Below the pieces are notes generated by a model. That model saw only the letters and a list, made by a program, of their open reading frames with translations. It was not told where the DNA came from and ran no database searches. 64,000 bases of DNA from Jacaranda mimosifolia (lineage: Eukaryota > Streptophyta > Magnoliopsida > Lamiales > Bignoniaceae), in assembly GCA_018894105.1 (NCBI GenBank), contig CM032126.1:27006391-27070390 (forward strand). The letters are read 5' to 3'. This document shows, one piece after another, positions 22,379-35,170 of this stretch; positions within the stretch are counted from its first letter, which is position 1; each line of letters starts with the position of its first letter. A program made the translations under genes and the position numbers.

Positions 22379-24280
22379 TTATGTACCATTCTTAAGAATT
22401 GGTTCGATCCAATCATCAGCTACTACTAATGCCTCAACCACATCCAGAAGCAAACAAGCACGTGATTCATCAATAACACGACCCCCAATACTAAATGCAG
22501 CCTCTGATGCCACGGTAGTAGCTGGAACTGCTAAAATATCACGTGCTATTTTCGCCAAAATAGGTAGCTTAGGGCTATTTGTTCTCCACTAGTCCAAGAT
22601 GCTAAATGTTTGTGCCCTCGGAAACCTAACTTCATCTAAGTAGCTATCCAATTCTGATTTTTGATCTACAAAAAGTCGTGATTCATTACACCATCTATCA
22701 AAATCACGTAAAGAAGTGCGTGGTTCAACACTAGAGCTACTTATCAAAGTGGTTGCATTCATTGAAGGGGTAACACTACCTCCATAAGTGATGAACAACT
22801 TAACCAAAATATCACGAACCCTTTGAATGTATGGATAAGCATTTGAACCATAAATTCTAGTGTAAAAATATTCGACCAAATCCATTTTAAACCTGGGGTC
22901 AAATACGACAGCAACTGCTAACACCAAGCAACACTCATCCCAATATTTATCAAACTTCTCCTTCATGGGACCAGACATCCTCCTAATGAAATCAAATTCA
23001 CTGTTTTCCCACTCAGTCATCTTCAAATGAATCTCACAAATGTCAGGAAAAAATACATTAGAGGTTGGATACTTGCGACCACTAAAATGACGAGTAGCTT
23101 CATAAAATATTTGTAAACACTCATGCACAACTTTAGCCACTTCCCATTCAGACTCAGATGGATTATATTGATAATGCCTATCTATTCTTTCTAAACGACT
23201 AAATGCTTCCTTTAATGGTAATGCCGTTGCAAGCAACTCATAAGTTGAGTTCCACCTATTAGGCACATCCATGGCCACTTGTCTCTTACCCTCTAAATTG
23301 CACTGGTTTAAAGCAATGTCAAATCTTTGAGTTGCAGCAGGAGACTTGTTCAAATACCTTACAGTCTCACGGATTTTTTCAATTAAACCCTTAATTTGAC
23401 TCAATCCATCTTGTACAATCAAATTTAATATGTGCGCACTACATCTCACATGCAATAAATCCCCATCAAAAGCAATTAATGAGTCGTAAACAAGCCAATC
23501 TTTCAATCTTCTAATCATAGCATCATTAGCTGTAGCATTATCAACAACTATTGAAAACAGTTTCTTTTCCAAATTCCATTCCAAAATCATTTCTTTCACA
23601 AAGTTAAATAAAGCTTCGCCATCATGTGGGTATGGAATCTTCCTAAATGCCAGAATTTTCTTTTGCAATTCCCAATTGTCATCAATAAAGTGAGCAGTCA
23701 AACAACAATATGCAACATGTGAATGATCCGAAGTCCAAATATCTGTAGTCAAAGAGACTCTACATTTTAGTCCATCTAACAATTTGTAAACTTTGATCTT
23801 TTCCTCTTCATATACTTCAATCACATCACTTCTAACGGTGTTTCTACATGGAAGCTTAAAATTCGGATCCAAACCATTCAAAAAAATTTCAAAATATTCA
23901 TGCTCACTTATATTGAAGGGATATTTGTGTTTTATACATGCAATTACTAGATCCTTTCGACTTTTAGCTTGGTCGAATATGAATTCAGTACTAGGACTTC
24001 CACCGAAAGTATTTCTAGAATCTAACTTGATTTTCTGGCATGCATTCCGTAAGTGTTTTTTCAAATGAGTAGTACCATGCGCAACATTGCCAGACAGAAG
24101 TTTTTCACAATAGTTACATTTAGCATTCACAATATCATTTATACCTCTAGCCTTTGTAAAATGTTGCCAAACAACTGACTGTTTCCTTTTTGTACCTCTA
24201 GGTGCATTACTTACTTCTTCATTCTCGCCACTGCCAAGAGATGTATGTTGGCTAGACTGACTATGTGACGTCGACATCAC
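22379..24280 (-). pseudogene. hAT transposase, single internal stop (633 codons)
   Basis: A BED zinc finger occupies residues about 35-85 (C55, C58, H72, H76). The RNase H-like catalytic part has Asp180 (SLTTDIW) and Asp247 (SIVVDNAT), with CSAHILNL at 280-287, then the plant hAT middle domain. Codon 564 is TAG (22589-22591) where the family has Trp. The same frame continues 69 more codons with the C-terminal dimerisation domain (VASEAAFSIGGRV) to a stop at 22379. Everything else is open, so one G-to-A change probably inactivated it. A splice acceptor (TTTTTTTGCAG) 8 bases before the ATG implies a 5' leader intron. The family binds subterminal repeats and cuts and pastes the element. Confidence 0.9.
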
Positions 24281-25407
24281 AAAGTCTGCAAAAAAATAAT
24301 AAATTAAGTTAATAAGATGTAACTTGAGGAATATACAATTTTAATTGGACTCAAGTGTCCCTTTTATATAATCATCTTCTCAAACAGCAACATCACTATT
24401 TTCTGTGGTCATGCCTAAACATGTAACTCCCGAAGGACCTATTATTATTCAACACAAGGGTACCTCCAGCACTATTCCTATATTACGTATACCCCCCAAC
24501 CTATTATTACGTTAAACATGCACTATTCCTATATTCAACACGGAAGGACCTATAATTTAGTGATACATGTGATTAATAAGATCAAGTTAAACATGCAAAT
24601 GTCCAAAAATAGACAAATTAATCATCTATATTTAAGCTAGTACAATATAATCAAGAAAAACCATATATATACTGCACAGAAATTAAATTCTGGGTTTGTA
24701 TATGATCAATATATCCACACAAATTAGTTAAATCTAGTCCAAACTTCCATTATTAATCATCAACACTATTACTGTCAACAAGAAAAATTTATCTGCTTAC
24801 AGTAAAATTGCAAACTATAAGCCCACATGCCGTTCTTGATATTACATCCTAAAACCATGCAAAACTTTCAAACATCAATCAGAAACTAACTCAAATCTGA
24901 TGAGAAAAATAAACTTAATTACAGAAGTTTGTACATCAGACAATATTAATTAGACAAGAAAATACACAATTAAAGTCTTTAATTACTAGATCAGCTAGCA
25001 ATAATTTGAACTAATCAATATATACCAGTTGGGGAATTGGGGGGTGTTTGGGGGCTTCTGTCAAAATGCGTGATGTCTGAAAAAGATTTTTGGAAGATAC
25101 AGAAGCAATACAGAGGTTGTAACTTTCATGTTGTCTATATATACAGAAACCCAGATGCCTTATCAGAATATGAGCAGCTGCAGCATAATTATAACAGGGT
25201 TTTTTGTTCATTTCTGTCTCACATATTCCAGAAAATTCTTATATTCATAGAATGTAAAAATACATTTTTAACAAAAAAAAATATTAATAAATATTTATAT
25301 GACAGCAAGAGTCCTAATTCTCCCCTAGCTCTCCCAACTGCCTGTGAAAATGGAATCATATCATTTCCAAGAAACTAAAGGATTATTTCTAGCTAGCTAT
25401 ACCGAGC

Positions 25408-25439
<32 letters not shown>

Positions 25440-25991
25440 GGGCAAAATTAAACCCTAAAGGTAAAGTAAAATAGAGTAAATCAGTGAGATCCATGTGAGG
25501 GAATAAGAGAAATGAGATTAATACCAACATTGCAGTCAAGATTTCAATAGAATTGAAGGGATTGCAAAGGGGCTTCTCTATTTGCACCGAGACTCACCTG
25601 AGACTCAAGGCTTACAATGGCGGAGCAAGTAGTCCCAACGGATCAGATGGAAGCAGGAACCAGATGAGCACGGTGGACGACGATAGACGCGGCGGAGGTG
25701 GGGGTGGCGGATGCGAGCGCGGTGCAGGAGGTGGTGGCGGACGTGAGAATGAACTGGGACTAATCGTGAATAGCAACAGAAAATTAATTTTATTTTTAAA
25801 TTAATCTCCACAATATTTAGAATAAATGGGTATATTATGGGTACAAGTCTTACCCAAATCCATTCAAATATTTTTATTGGGTCTGGGCCTGGGTCTTAAT
25901 CAACTATAATTTTATTGGGCCTGAATCTGGGCCTGGGCCTGGGTCTGATTTTGTGGGCCTGAGTAAGATAGAAACCCACCCATTGACACTG
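24281..25991 (-). other. 5' leader and terminal region of the hAT element
   Basis: No coding domain was recognised. A GC-rich stretch (25610-25760) rich in GGCGG/CACC motifs lies near the 5' end, as in the untranslated leaders of some plant hAT elements. An intron from this area to the acceptor near 24289 is plausible; the donor was not fixed. Confidence 0.4.
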
Positions 25992-26770
25992 AAAGAATTT
26001 CATGCCTTGGAAATCTTGGTAATTATGTTTACCATATTATGAGTTTGAAAGAGGTGATATCTCCTGGGGAGTCCTCAGTTTTGACTTTTGAATCTGAGCC
26101 TTTGGTGAGATACAAATTGCCAGAGACTTGCACTTTAGTGTTTTCTTGACTTGCCTGTATATGTTTTTTATATTTTTGTTGATTCTTATTAAACATCGTT
26201 TAACCCATCATATTTTATTTACTTTTTTAATGTTGAATACTAGAGAAAATTCTTCCTTTTTGGGTGAATCATGTAATCTGACATAACTATTGTATTATAA
26301 ATGTGTCATAACTACTTTATTCTAAATCACGGAATCTGATCAAGATTCCTTTTCTTTTGTCTTGTTTTTTTGAATGAGTTATATATTTCTCAAGTGCTTT
26401 CCATGTAGAACACTCATCAAGTGTTGCCTTGACCAAGTTAAAAGCCTCAAAAGACTAGCTTTTCATCCTGATATTGTCATGTTTGTTCATGCAGATTCTA
26501 GAGAATTTAATTAATTTAATCTTCTGTTCTAAATTTCATAATTGACATTAAAATGATATTCAATTGAAGCCTTTGGTCAAAGCACTAAATCCATCCAATT
26601 ATAATGCTTATTTATTTTTTCTTTTTTGGAAAAATTTAGTTGGAATTACATCTTGTCACGTTACTTCTTCAGATTATTATCAGATTCTTTAATTGAATTC
26701 CAATATTTCGATGCTTTATGCATGCGCCCTGGTCTCATGGTTGTGATTTGGGACAAACATCTTTTCATCT

Positions 26771-28162
26771 TTCCATGGTCTCATTGCATTCATAGGACAC
26801 AGTTGTTCTTGTTAAATGCACCAAAATAATTTATAATCATTGGATGAGAAATAACCTTTAGTTTGCATTATATGCTTATGTAATGATTTCATTTCTGTAT
26901 ATTGTGAATATAGTTCCGTTTGTCTCCTATATATTTAGGAACTGAGATATTCCACTTCGTCCAATGCTATACTTTTGTATCTGATGCTGAAATTGGCTAG
27001 TTTGCCTTTTGACTAAAAGAATGTCCTAGTTGTATAGATTTTTCCGTTAGATGGTCAAAAGGAAATATTGATGACAAAGTAACTTAACTAAGTTTATCTT
27101 CCTCGTGATTTTCTCCAACGTGGAAAAACTTGCTTATTTTTAGGACAAGTTAACCTTCTAAAACTTGGACTTAGTTTCATTCTAACGTAAATGCTAGGTA
27201 AATTAATAATTCTCTAGAACTTGGAAACTATGGTGTGCTTAGAATGCTAAAGTTTTCGTTGCTCTCTCAGTTATATGGGGAAGAAAATCCACAGACACCG
27301 AGTTTGTAATAAGACTTTGAGTAGTCCAAGAAGGTGGTCAATTATGAGAAGCTCAAGCACACACATCCGTGTACAATGTATATGCTATGCTTCTATAAAA
27401 TTATAAAATATGCTTGGGCACACCCTGAAGTCTTACAATAACACACTCTCGAATCTAGAATTTTTTTTATTCAAGAAATAGGCTCGAACATTGATATTTA
27501 TGTCATATTAGCAGCCAGTTAATCACTAGGTTCAAGAGTTCAGTTGTTTAATATTAAAAGATCATTGGAAATTTGGTAAAGCATGTTGATTTTGTCCTGT
27601 TCTTCAAATTCTCTTATGGCAAGTAAGGTAAGAAACAAAGAGGAAGTAAAGACACAAGACGGGTGGTATTAGTTGCATTTAAAATTTCATTAGATTATCG
27701 TTCTTCGCCTAATTATTTACGCATATTACGATTAAGCTCAATAATTTCATGAATCATGGTTTCATGTAATTGAGGGACTCTTGCATTTGGATTGAAGATG
27801 CCTTCTTCCGTACTACTAATGTTTTTGAAGGAAGCTTGTTGTATCCTCTATGTAAAAAATTTAGTCCAAAACAACACATTTGAGCTCCAACGGTAAGCAA
27901 AAAGTTTTAAAAAACTAATGTATGAAATGTATTGGTATTATATATAATGAGATGATGTTTTACAGAAAAAATATTCTTATTTTTGCATTATGTACCAACA
28001 TAATATAGTATCAGTGAAGTCCAAGAAGTTCTGAAATGTGTAGAGAAAAAATGTGATCCACAAATGCACATTAACTTACCTGAATGTACATTAAAACGCA
28101 TACTTCCTCGAGTCTATTTGTGCATGGAAGAGTACCAGAAGATCTTAACACTGACAAAAGAC
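26771..28162. other. intergenic DNA left of gene copy 3
   Basis: AT-rich with no supported gene. Only the last 100 bp aligns with the 3' flanks of the other gene copies, including a donor-like CATTCAG|GTAAGT (minus, intron start 28079). Confidence 0.5.
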
Positions 28163-28501
28163 TTAAACTGCTGACTTTTGACATTGCAATCTACTGCAAC
28201 TAGAATCTACCTGAACCTCATTGAACAAGCCCCTACTCCCAGGTGACAAATTACCAAAATAAGAAGACTGAGAAGAGATAATGGAAGTTGATGCAGAAAA
28301 GGAACAGTTATTCCTAAATTCTGTTTTTGGAAATTAAACATTCGTCTGTTGTGAACCAGAATGAGAGCATTTCCCTTTCAATTTATGCAATGCACATTTG
28401 CAATTGCAATGATACGGCCTTCGCTCAATGTCCATGTCAGACATTGATAAGCTTCCATCAAAGACACACCCAAACATCATGCCAGCTGCTCTGGTGGCCA
28501 T
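28163..28501 (-). pseudogene. small Cys-rich protein family, copy 3 (premature stop)
   Basis: From ATG 28501 the frame reads MATRAAGMMFGCVFDGSLSM for 55 residues to TAA at 28334-28336. Other copies have NVSFPK or NISFPK there, so TCA became TAA. The family sequence continues in frame for 57 more codons to a stop at 28163. One conserved Cys (position 21) is Ser, and Arg11 is Gly. A 55-residue product containing most of the Cys core could still be made, so decay is likely but not certain. Confidence 0.75.
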
Positions 28502-28619
28502 TCGCTCCTCTCCTATCTTGATGCCTAATTAAATGTGTCTCCAAGTGTGACTGTGTGATTAGTGTGTGCTAATAATTTGGAGACATAAAATTGTAGAAAA
28601 TGCTGCATGATTCTTTAAG

Positions 28620-28630
28620 GGTTTATATAG
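28620..28630 (-). promoter_or_regulatory. TATA box of gene copy 3
   Basis: CTATATAAACC on the minus strand lies about 120 bp before the copy 3 start codon, identical in copies 1-4. Confidence 0.6.
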
Positions 28631-30853
28631 GGAAATGACTCAAAATTGATGATTTGAACTATGATGGCATGTGAATAACCAAGACTGGAGAAAAATTGGT
28701 CTTAGTACTCTTGCGTAAAATTCAAGGGAAGTTTAGTCTGGAATTTATTCATCTATGAAAAAACTTTTGTCTCAGTTAGATGCGAACTCTTTTTAATGGG
28801 AAGTTTTGAATTCATGGTGTGGGGTCCAAAAGATACTAGCAACAAATATTGAAGGGACTAAATTAGAGGGAAAAGAATTCTAGAATGACAAGGTCACTTG
28901 ATCTTTTAACCTTTATTTGGACCTTCTTGGAATTTTGGTTACTTATATATTGTTTGCTCTGATGAAAGGGATTCTTACTGTTTCATTGTTGTTCATACCA
29001 TCAAAATTGTATAATTTTGACACTATTTATAAGTAGTCCTGGCTGTGTATTTAAGTGTAAACAAGCATTTGGCCTATTTAGGCATCAAATTCCATTCTCT
29101 AATATACACGAATTACAATATTTTGAAGTATGGGAGAAAGTTTGATCATTCCAATATCAAGCGACTGGTTTTTGTTGAGTTCTGTTTAATAGTCATATTT
29201 CTGTTCGTTTTTCCACATCAGTGGTTACTTGTCTACCGTTATACATTTATGTTTATAAGAACTTATTTTCTTACATCATATTGCATCTTCTGAAAGTCGT
29301 CATTTATCACAAATTGCAAAATGTTAAGGGTATGTCTAAATGTACTCTCGTCAATAACAATATGGACAAAAGTTAAATCACAATTTCAATAGACATGCAG
29401 TTCTCACATTCTATGCGTGTTTTTTATATCTGTTCATAAAATAAAACTTGTTATAGGTTTCTTTCATCAAATTTGCTTTCTGTTCATAGTCATTTTGTTA
29501 GTGCATTCCTAACATATGTCAATTCTGGATAAATTTTCCATTAACTCAATTTGTAAGCCAGTAATGATCAAAATTGCACTATAAAGTATAATGATTTTCT
29601 TTAGTACAATAATGTGTTAACTTAGTTGGGGTGTTGTTATTTGGCTGCTGCCTTTTTGTATTGCAACAGTGATGCTTATATTTGCTTATTTTGGCACAGA
29701 GTTGATCCAGTTGACATAATGAGCTCTTCTATTGTATCTAAAATTGGGGCTGTCAAGTGGATAAAAAGTATTTTGAGTACATAATTTTTTTCTTTTACTG
29801 ATCAACCAGTAAGACACAGTCCTGATGGCATAAATTCAGTAAGCCATTTGATAATGATGCATTAGACATACACTCCCGCCATCTTATGTTATCATAGCTT
29901 ATGACTACCCTTTCTTTGATGCATGCATATATAAGAACATTAGTAGTGGGAGAAAACTGCTCAGCTTCAAAGAAGGAAAAAGTCAAAGACAACTGGTCAA
30001 GTAAGACAAGAATGACTGGAAACAAACGACGAGCACAATAAATATTGGTTAGTACAGAATATATTTGTGCAATCTGCATTGTCTTGTGGATCACAGTTAT
30101 GTTCTAGAGTTAGGGCATATTCTTGTGCAAATTTGCCTCGTTTTTTGCATTACAATTGTTTTTCCACATTACTGTACTATTAAGAAATGAACATCTTTCA
30201 AAACAATTATAGTTGCATCCATCACCTTCTTTTCCCATCCTTATCCCTCGAAATTCTTCAATTTGTTTCGTTGCTATGTATTTTAATCACAGATTGATGG
30301 CGTTCTTGTACTTTCACTTAATCATATTTCCCCTCTGGATGCGTAAACCCCAAAGAACTAAAGTAGCATGAGCCATGTTCACTGCACAAGGTGTCTGTCA
30401 TATGATGAAATGGTAGTCCAGTTAAGTTGCTGGCAAAGATATTATTGAATTGAAAAGTATAAGCAGGAATTGTATTTTACATAAGTAATTGGCAGCCTCC
30501 CTATTTCTACTTTGTAGAAAATAAATGTTTTTGATAAGAGAAAACAATTGTAGGCAAGCATGCACTTGCTTTTTTTATGGTTCTTGGCATTCTTTGAAGT
30601 ATAATCACCCGAATTTGAAATGAAAGGTACAAAATATAGAAGTATCTATAACCACCAATATATTCTGCACTATCTAGGAAGGAAATCAGAGTGCTGTTTA
30701 TATAAAATTCACCAGAATATACAATAAAAGGAATGACTCCTCGACTTAATCTCTTTACCTTGAGGAGGGTTGAGTAAAATCCTAAAATTGAAAGTACTGA
30801 ACTAACTTTTTAGGTGCTAATCATTTCCATTGCTTCCTGCTGCAATTACAGTA

Positions 30854-31147
30854 TTAGTGAACCCCATTGATGCACTCCTTACTCCTAGTTGATGAACTAT
30901 GAACATAATTAGATTGAGAAGAGATAGTGGAAGCTGCTACAGAAAAGGAACATTTGTTACTAAATTCTCTTTTTGGGAATGAAATGTTGCTCTGTTGTGA
31001 AACAGTATGCTTGCATTTAGCTTTCTCTTTATGCAATGCACACTTGCAGTTGCGATGATATGGCCTACGCTCAATATCCATGTCACACATTGATAAGCTT
31101 CCATCAAAGACACATCGAAACATCATGTCAGCTGCTCTTGTGGCCAT
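30854..31147 (-). CDS. small Cys-rich protein, family copy 4 (intact, 97 residues)
   Basis: ATG at 31147 opens MATRAADMMFRCVFDGSLSM, followed by the core ERRPYHRNCKCALH, a basic stretch, then ISFPKREF and a Ser-rich tail. Cysteines at 12, 21, 34, 36 and 45 with His31, His39 and His47 could bind metal or form disulphides; no signal peptide or membrane segment is seen. The start is chosen because all copies share MAT/MAV here, although the frame is open 40 codons upstream. The N-terminal core is shared by all copies and the tail is variable. I do not recognise a named family; it looks like a plant-conserved small protein of unknown role. A spliced C-terminus cannot be excluded. Confidence 0.6.
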   Translation of the reverse strand: MATRAADMMFRCVFDGSLSMCDMDIERRPYHRNCKCALHKEKAKCKHTVSQQSNISFPKREFSNKCSFSVAASTISSQSNYVHSSSTRSKECINGVH

Positions 31148-31277
31148 TCTCTTCCCTTTCTTCCCTTGTTTCCTAGATTTTTCTAATGTGGGTGGTTCCA
31201 AGTGTGAGTGTGAGTGAATTGCTGTATATATAGTAATTTCAGAGAGAATTTGTTTAAGTTCTTGCATGTTTGTTGAA

Positions 31278-31288
31278 GGTTTATATAG
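31278..31288 (-). promoter_or_regulatory. TATA box of gene copy 4
   Basis: CTATATAAACC (minus) lies about 130 bp before ATG 31147, giving a leader of roughly 100 bases. A second TATATATA at 31225-31233 is closer but is absent from the other copies. Confidence 0.6.
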
Positions 31289-34200
31289 AGGTAAGGTTTA
31301 CGCTTGTATGATTAAAACTACGACTGTGTAGCAGTAACCTAGATTCTAGAGAACAATTGTTACTATGTTTCTGTGTAAAGTTAGAGAGAAGTTTGGTTTA
31401 GAGTTTCTTCAACTATGAAGTTGCTTTGTTTTGTATTAAAAATAGTATCACTTTTTAAGAGGGAAATTTAGATTTCTAGGTGTGACGCCTAGAAGACATG
31501 ATCAAGACAGAGGCTGCGAGGGAAGGAAACCAAAGAATGAGGGAATCAGACAGTTCTTGTTTCCCTCTTTTTGACCCCTGAAGAGAATATATGTTCTCAT
31601 AGTGTAGTCCGACAAATGGGGTTCTTTGTTTTCTTATGTTATCCAATATTGGGAAAAATAGTTGCATGGAACTAAGGATCTTTTTCTATTTTATATCTTC
31701 ACTTGATTCATCATGCATGTCCCCTCGGATGATAAAACAAGAAATACCTCAGTACATTAGGTTTCAGTTTTCATCTTTAATCATGTTAATGAGCATTAGA
31801 AGAAATTTTCTGCTTCATCAATTTCTGAGTAGAAAAATGGTAAAATGTTTTTGCAATGAGTATAGCTCGCTCACTTCAACATATGCATATATAATACTAA
31901 GTAAGAAAATTATTCTGTGGTAAAGGTGCATCAGTTCAGATGAAACTGAAGAACATATGAATTTACTGATGTTTTCCTTCTAAATTAGTTATTTTTTGAA
32001 ATTTTGGAGTTCTTAGAATCTGCATATTGACTTTGTTTATGGAAAGATTTATTTTCATTATAGTAGAGCAGTTGAATTTGGAGGAAACACTGTCTAAATT
32101 GTCCTCGTAAATCTCTAGTGAATTTCATCTGGTGATGTCTTTTCCCGTGTAATCAAACTTTTTATGAGTCTAAGAGGGACACAGTTTAAGGAGCTTAGAA
32201 AATAATTACTGGCCTTCCTATATAACCAATGTAGGATATTGGAGTTCTGCATTGAATGTCTGGAATGTGGACTTCTTACAAACTTTGTCATATCTTATGA
32301 AAACAGAATATGTCTTTTATCAAATTGGACTAGATTTAGAACTTCTATTATTTTCATCCTAATAACTAAACAACAATCTATTGTTTCTGTTATTATATAA
32401 ATTCGCAACAACTCACTCCATCTATTCCAAGTTCGATTAAGAAAAAGAATATGTTAGTTGTATGATCTGCCCAAGTCTATATAGTTCTCTCTTCCTAAAC
32501 TTTCTGCTTAGGTTTCTCTTTTCTGTTTGTTTTCACATGCATGAGGAATCAGAGATCAATACTAATGAACTTCTTTCTCTCAGTAGCAGCTAAAGACAAG
32601 AACATACTCAAGAGAAACTATGATTCTATGTCTTGTAAGATTCTGTATCAGACTTGAAAGCTTAAAGCGGCATAGAGTGGATTTGTTTTCCTTTAGTCTG
32701 CAACAGCTGGAACTATACTCTTCTACTGTAATTTCTAGTGTACATTTTCTCATTTCATAAAGCAAATTGAAATTGAGATTTAATGAGATTGAGACAATGA
32801 CACTTGCAAGTGGCTGTCTGTTCAATTGCTGGTCATATATATAATAAATTTACATACTAGAATATATTTCAAATTTGTCATTTCCATATTGATAAATGTG
32901 CTTTAGGCTTCTTAATTCTTCTCGTGGAAACTTTTATGTCCATTGGAATGTAACTCTAAACGGAATGTTTCGTTTTTCAGTTATGAGAATTAAGGAATAA
33001 TATTTTCTCCCTGTAAGTCCTTCTCTTGATCAGTCAACAGAAACATAGTCCTTCATCATGTCATTTTCTCTTTTGTTATGATTGCATTTTCAAATAAAAT
33101 GGTAAGATGAGTTCTTTTTATAATAGCATTATTAGGAAATTATTTTCATATATTTTGATAGTTTATTTATGGAATATGTGTTAGGTTATAGGCCAAACAC
33201 TTTTCGAGATTCAACAAACACTTTTCATATATTTTGATAGTTTTCCTGCACCTTTTTTTTTTATTTTTTATTTTTATTTTTTATCCAATGTACTACTTAA
33301 ACTACTTAAGACTTTTTCATAAGAATTTACTAATTGTTATCAATCTAGTCACATACATGGCATTTTGAAATACTTTTCCATATGGTACTCATTATTGGTT
33401 ATTTCAAGAAGAGCCATCTCAATCATCTGTACCAATTTAACTCATAGGCTTGTAACATCTGCTTACAAGTTGAAAAAATAAACAAAATGTGACAAGAGTG
33501 GCGTTGCTGTGAAAGCTGGAGGTATCTAAAAAGCAAGTAATCTTGGAGAAATATTTTATTCTTTTTGCATCTATCAATTTTAACAACAGGGATACCGGCC
33601 TATAGCAACCTGTTTGTCTTCTTCATTTTGCTATCTTCCTCTCTTGTGTCATTGGAATTAACGTGCAAATTGGCATATTCTGAGCATGGAGAAGCTTAGA
33701 ATAACATGGATCCACATAAGACAAAATAAAATCATTGATATATCTGGCTTGTCTTTCTTCTTGTTTTTGACAAAAAGTTTGAGCTTTTTTCCTTACCCTT
33801 TTATGTTTTTGTCTTGCTATTAAATATGCCAGATTTCCATTTTCCTCGTGGAAGAACAAATAAAAAGATGAAGCCATTTTCTGTGGATCAGTGCTATTAT
33901 CATGGTTTAACTGACAATGTCGCATTATGTTTTCATTTTTAATGCATCACCTGTTACATGTAAGACCGGTCTTCAAGGCAAGTGCATATGATTGCCAAAA
34001 ATCCGAGGAAACATGCTTATATCATTTCATCAAGTATCCAAGAAGCAAGAGAGAGATTGAGGTTCCATTTTAAAAAGTGGAGTACATATAAGTGTCTGTA
34101 TACTAGAGTATTCTTTTGCAATAGTATATAAAAAGTTATCATATGAATACAGCATTGAAAACTCTGTGCCAAGTTAATGAAAATCTTGTTTCTGACTTGA

Positions 34201-35124
34201 GATCATTTCAGTAATTTTTACCTTTTCCTTCTTGTTCAGGAAAATGATACTACCATCATAAATCAAAAAATTGTGGAAACATCTTGCTAAACTTTCAAAG
34301 ACAAAAAGTCTTTCTGATTTTTTTATGTATATTATGATCACAATGTGCAGTTCTTCCCTAGACAGTTTAATTACCTGGACAAACACTGGCATCTTTATCC
34401 TGAAAGTGTACCTTCCAATCTTAAACTGACAGCAAATTCTGTTATCCCCTAGGCAAGGACTCACTCAAAGATTTATATGTCCTGAAAGTTGAGGCCCTAG
34501 AGCACTTAGAAGCCTTGATAGACAACACAAACATTTCCGTGAAATTCTTTCTCCTGGTGAAATCTATTGTCCTGTGTTGGAGGCAAGTTTGGAGAAACTA
34601 ATTTTTAAGTTATGCAGTAGTGAGTTGCAATTATGGTGATAAGGCCTACTCTCTGTGTTGATGTCATTCACGCATATGCTTCTGCAACAGGCACATTCAA
34701 GTGTAATCTTTGCTGATTCAGTGGGACAGTTTCTTCCCTCTGCTGCCTAACTTAAAGATTTATTTACACGTCTATAGGTATAAGGTTATCTATAATATGT
34801 GGGAATGTTGAGTGTGTTAAAAGCATCTGCTTGGCTTTTCAAGGAATTTTATAGAGAGGAATTCTATGTTTGGTTGGTAGGACAATCAAGTGTGGGTACT
34901 ATCAAGGTACTGGGGTTGGTAATTGCCGCCTTGTAGGAACTCAGAGATTTCATGCCTTGAAAATCTTGGTACTCAAGTTTATCATAGTATGAGTTTGGAA
35001 GAGGTGATAATTGATATCCCCTCTGAAGTCCTCAATTTCAACTGTGGGCCTTTAGTATGATAGCAACTGCTAGTTCGTGAGGCTTCATATTTCCTCTTCT
35101 TTTTTTCTTTTTATTTTTTTTCTT

Positions 35125-35170
35125 TGTGTGTGTGTGTGTGTGTTTTTGGGTTGTTGGGGGGTGGGGGGGT
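35125..35170. repeat. (GT)n and G-rich simple repeat
   Basis: About nine GT dinucleotides are followed by T- and G-runs (GGGGGGTGGGGGGG). Not present in unit A. Confidence 0.85.

Larger units (their letters stand above)
21616..25991 (-). mobile_element. hAT transposon with one-stop transposase, 4.4 kb
   Basis: The left end CAGGGGTGTCAATGGGTAGG and the right end (reverse complement CAGTGTCAATGGGTGGG) are inverted repeats of hAT type. Both subterminal regions are dense in GGGCCTG/GGGTCTG motifs. The minus strand encodes a BED-hAT transposase. Unit B (around 34930) lacks the element, giving a natural empty site. The flanking 8-mers (TGTAGAGT, AAAGAATT) do not match well, so the target duplication has decayed or the flanks are rearranged. 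Confidence 0.88.
12982..26770. repeat. segmental duplication unit A
   Basis: Three stretches (12982-16915, 20036-21615, 25992-26770) align in order with unit B (28163-35975), allowing for indels. Anchors: AGACACAGTCCTGATGGCAT at 14082 and 29813; TTTCTGCTTAGGTTTCTCTT at about 20109 and 32503; TTGTGATTTGGGACAAACAT at 26740 and 35949. Unit A carries gene copies 1 and 2; the extra 3.1 kb (16916-20035) and 4.4 kb (21616-25991) are insertions. Between genes no other coding region is supported. Poly(T) at 20126-20153 and poly(A) at about 20862-20888 are simple tracts. Confidence 0.85.

Noticed and set aside
25553..25804. Gly-rich frame on the plus strand
   Set aside because: Composition effect in the GC-rich leader of the hAT element; no conserved domain.
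21608..25999. 8 bp target duplication for the large hAT element
   Set aside because: TGTAGAGT and AAAGAATT share only about half their positions.
31148..31267. 40-codon upstream extension of small gene copy 4
   Set aside because: It is not kept in other copies and runs through the second TATA-like site; all copies share the internal ATG.
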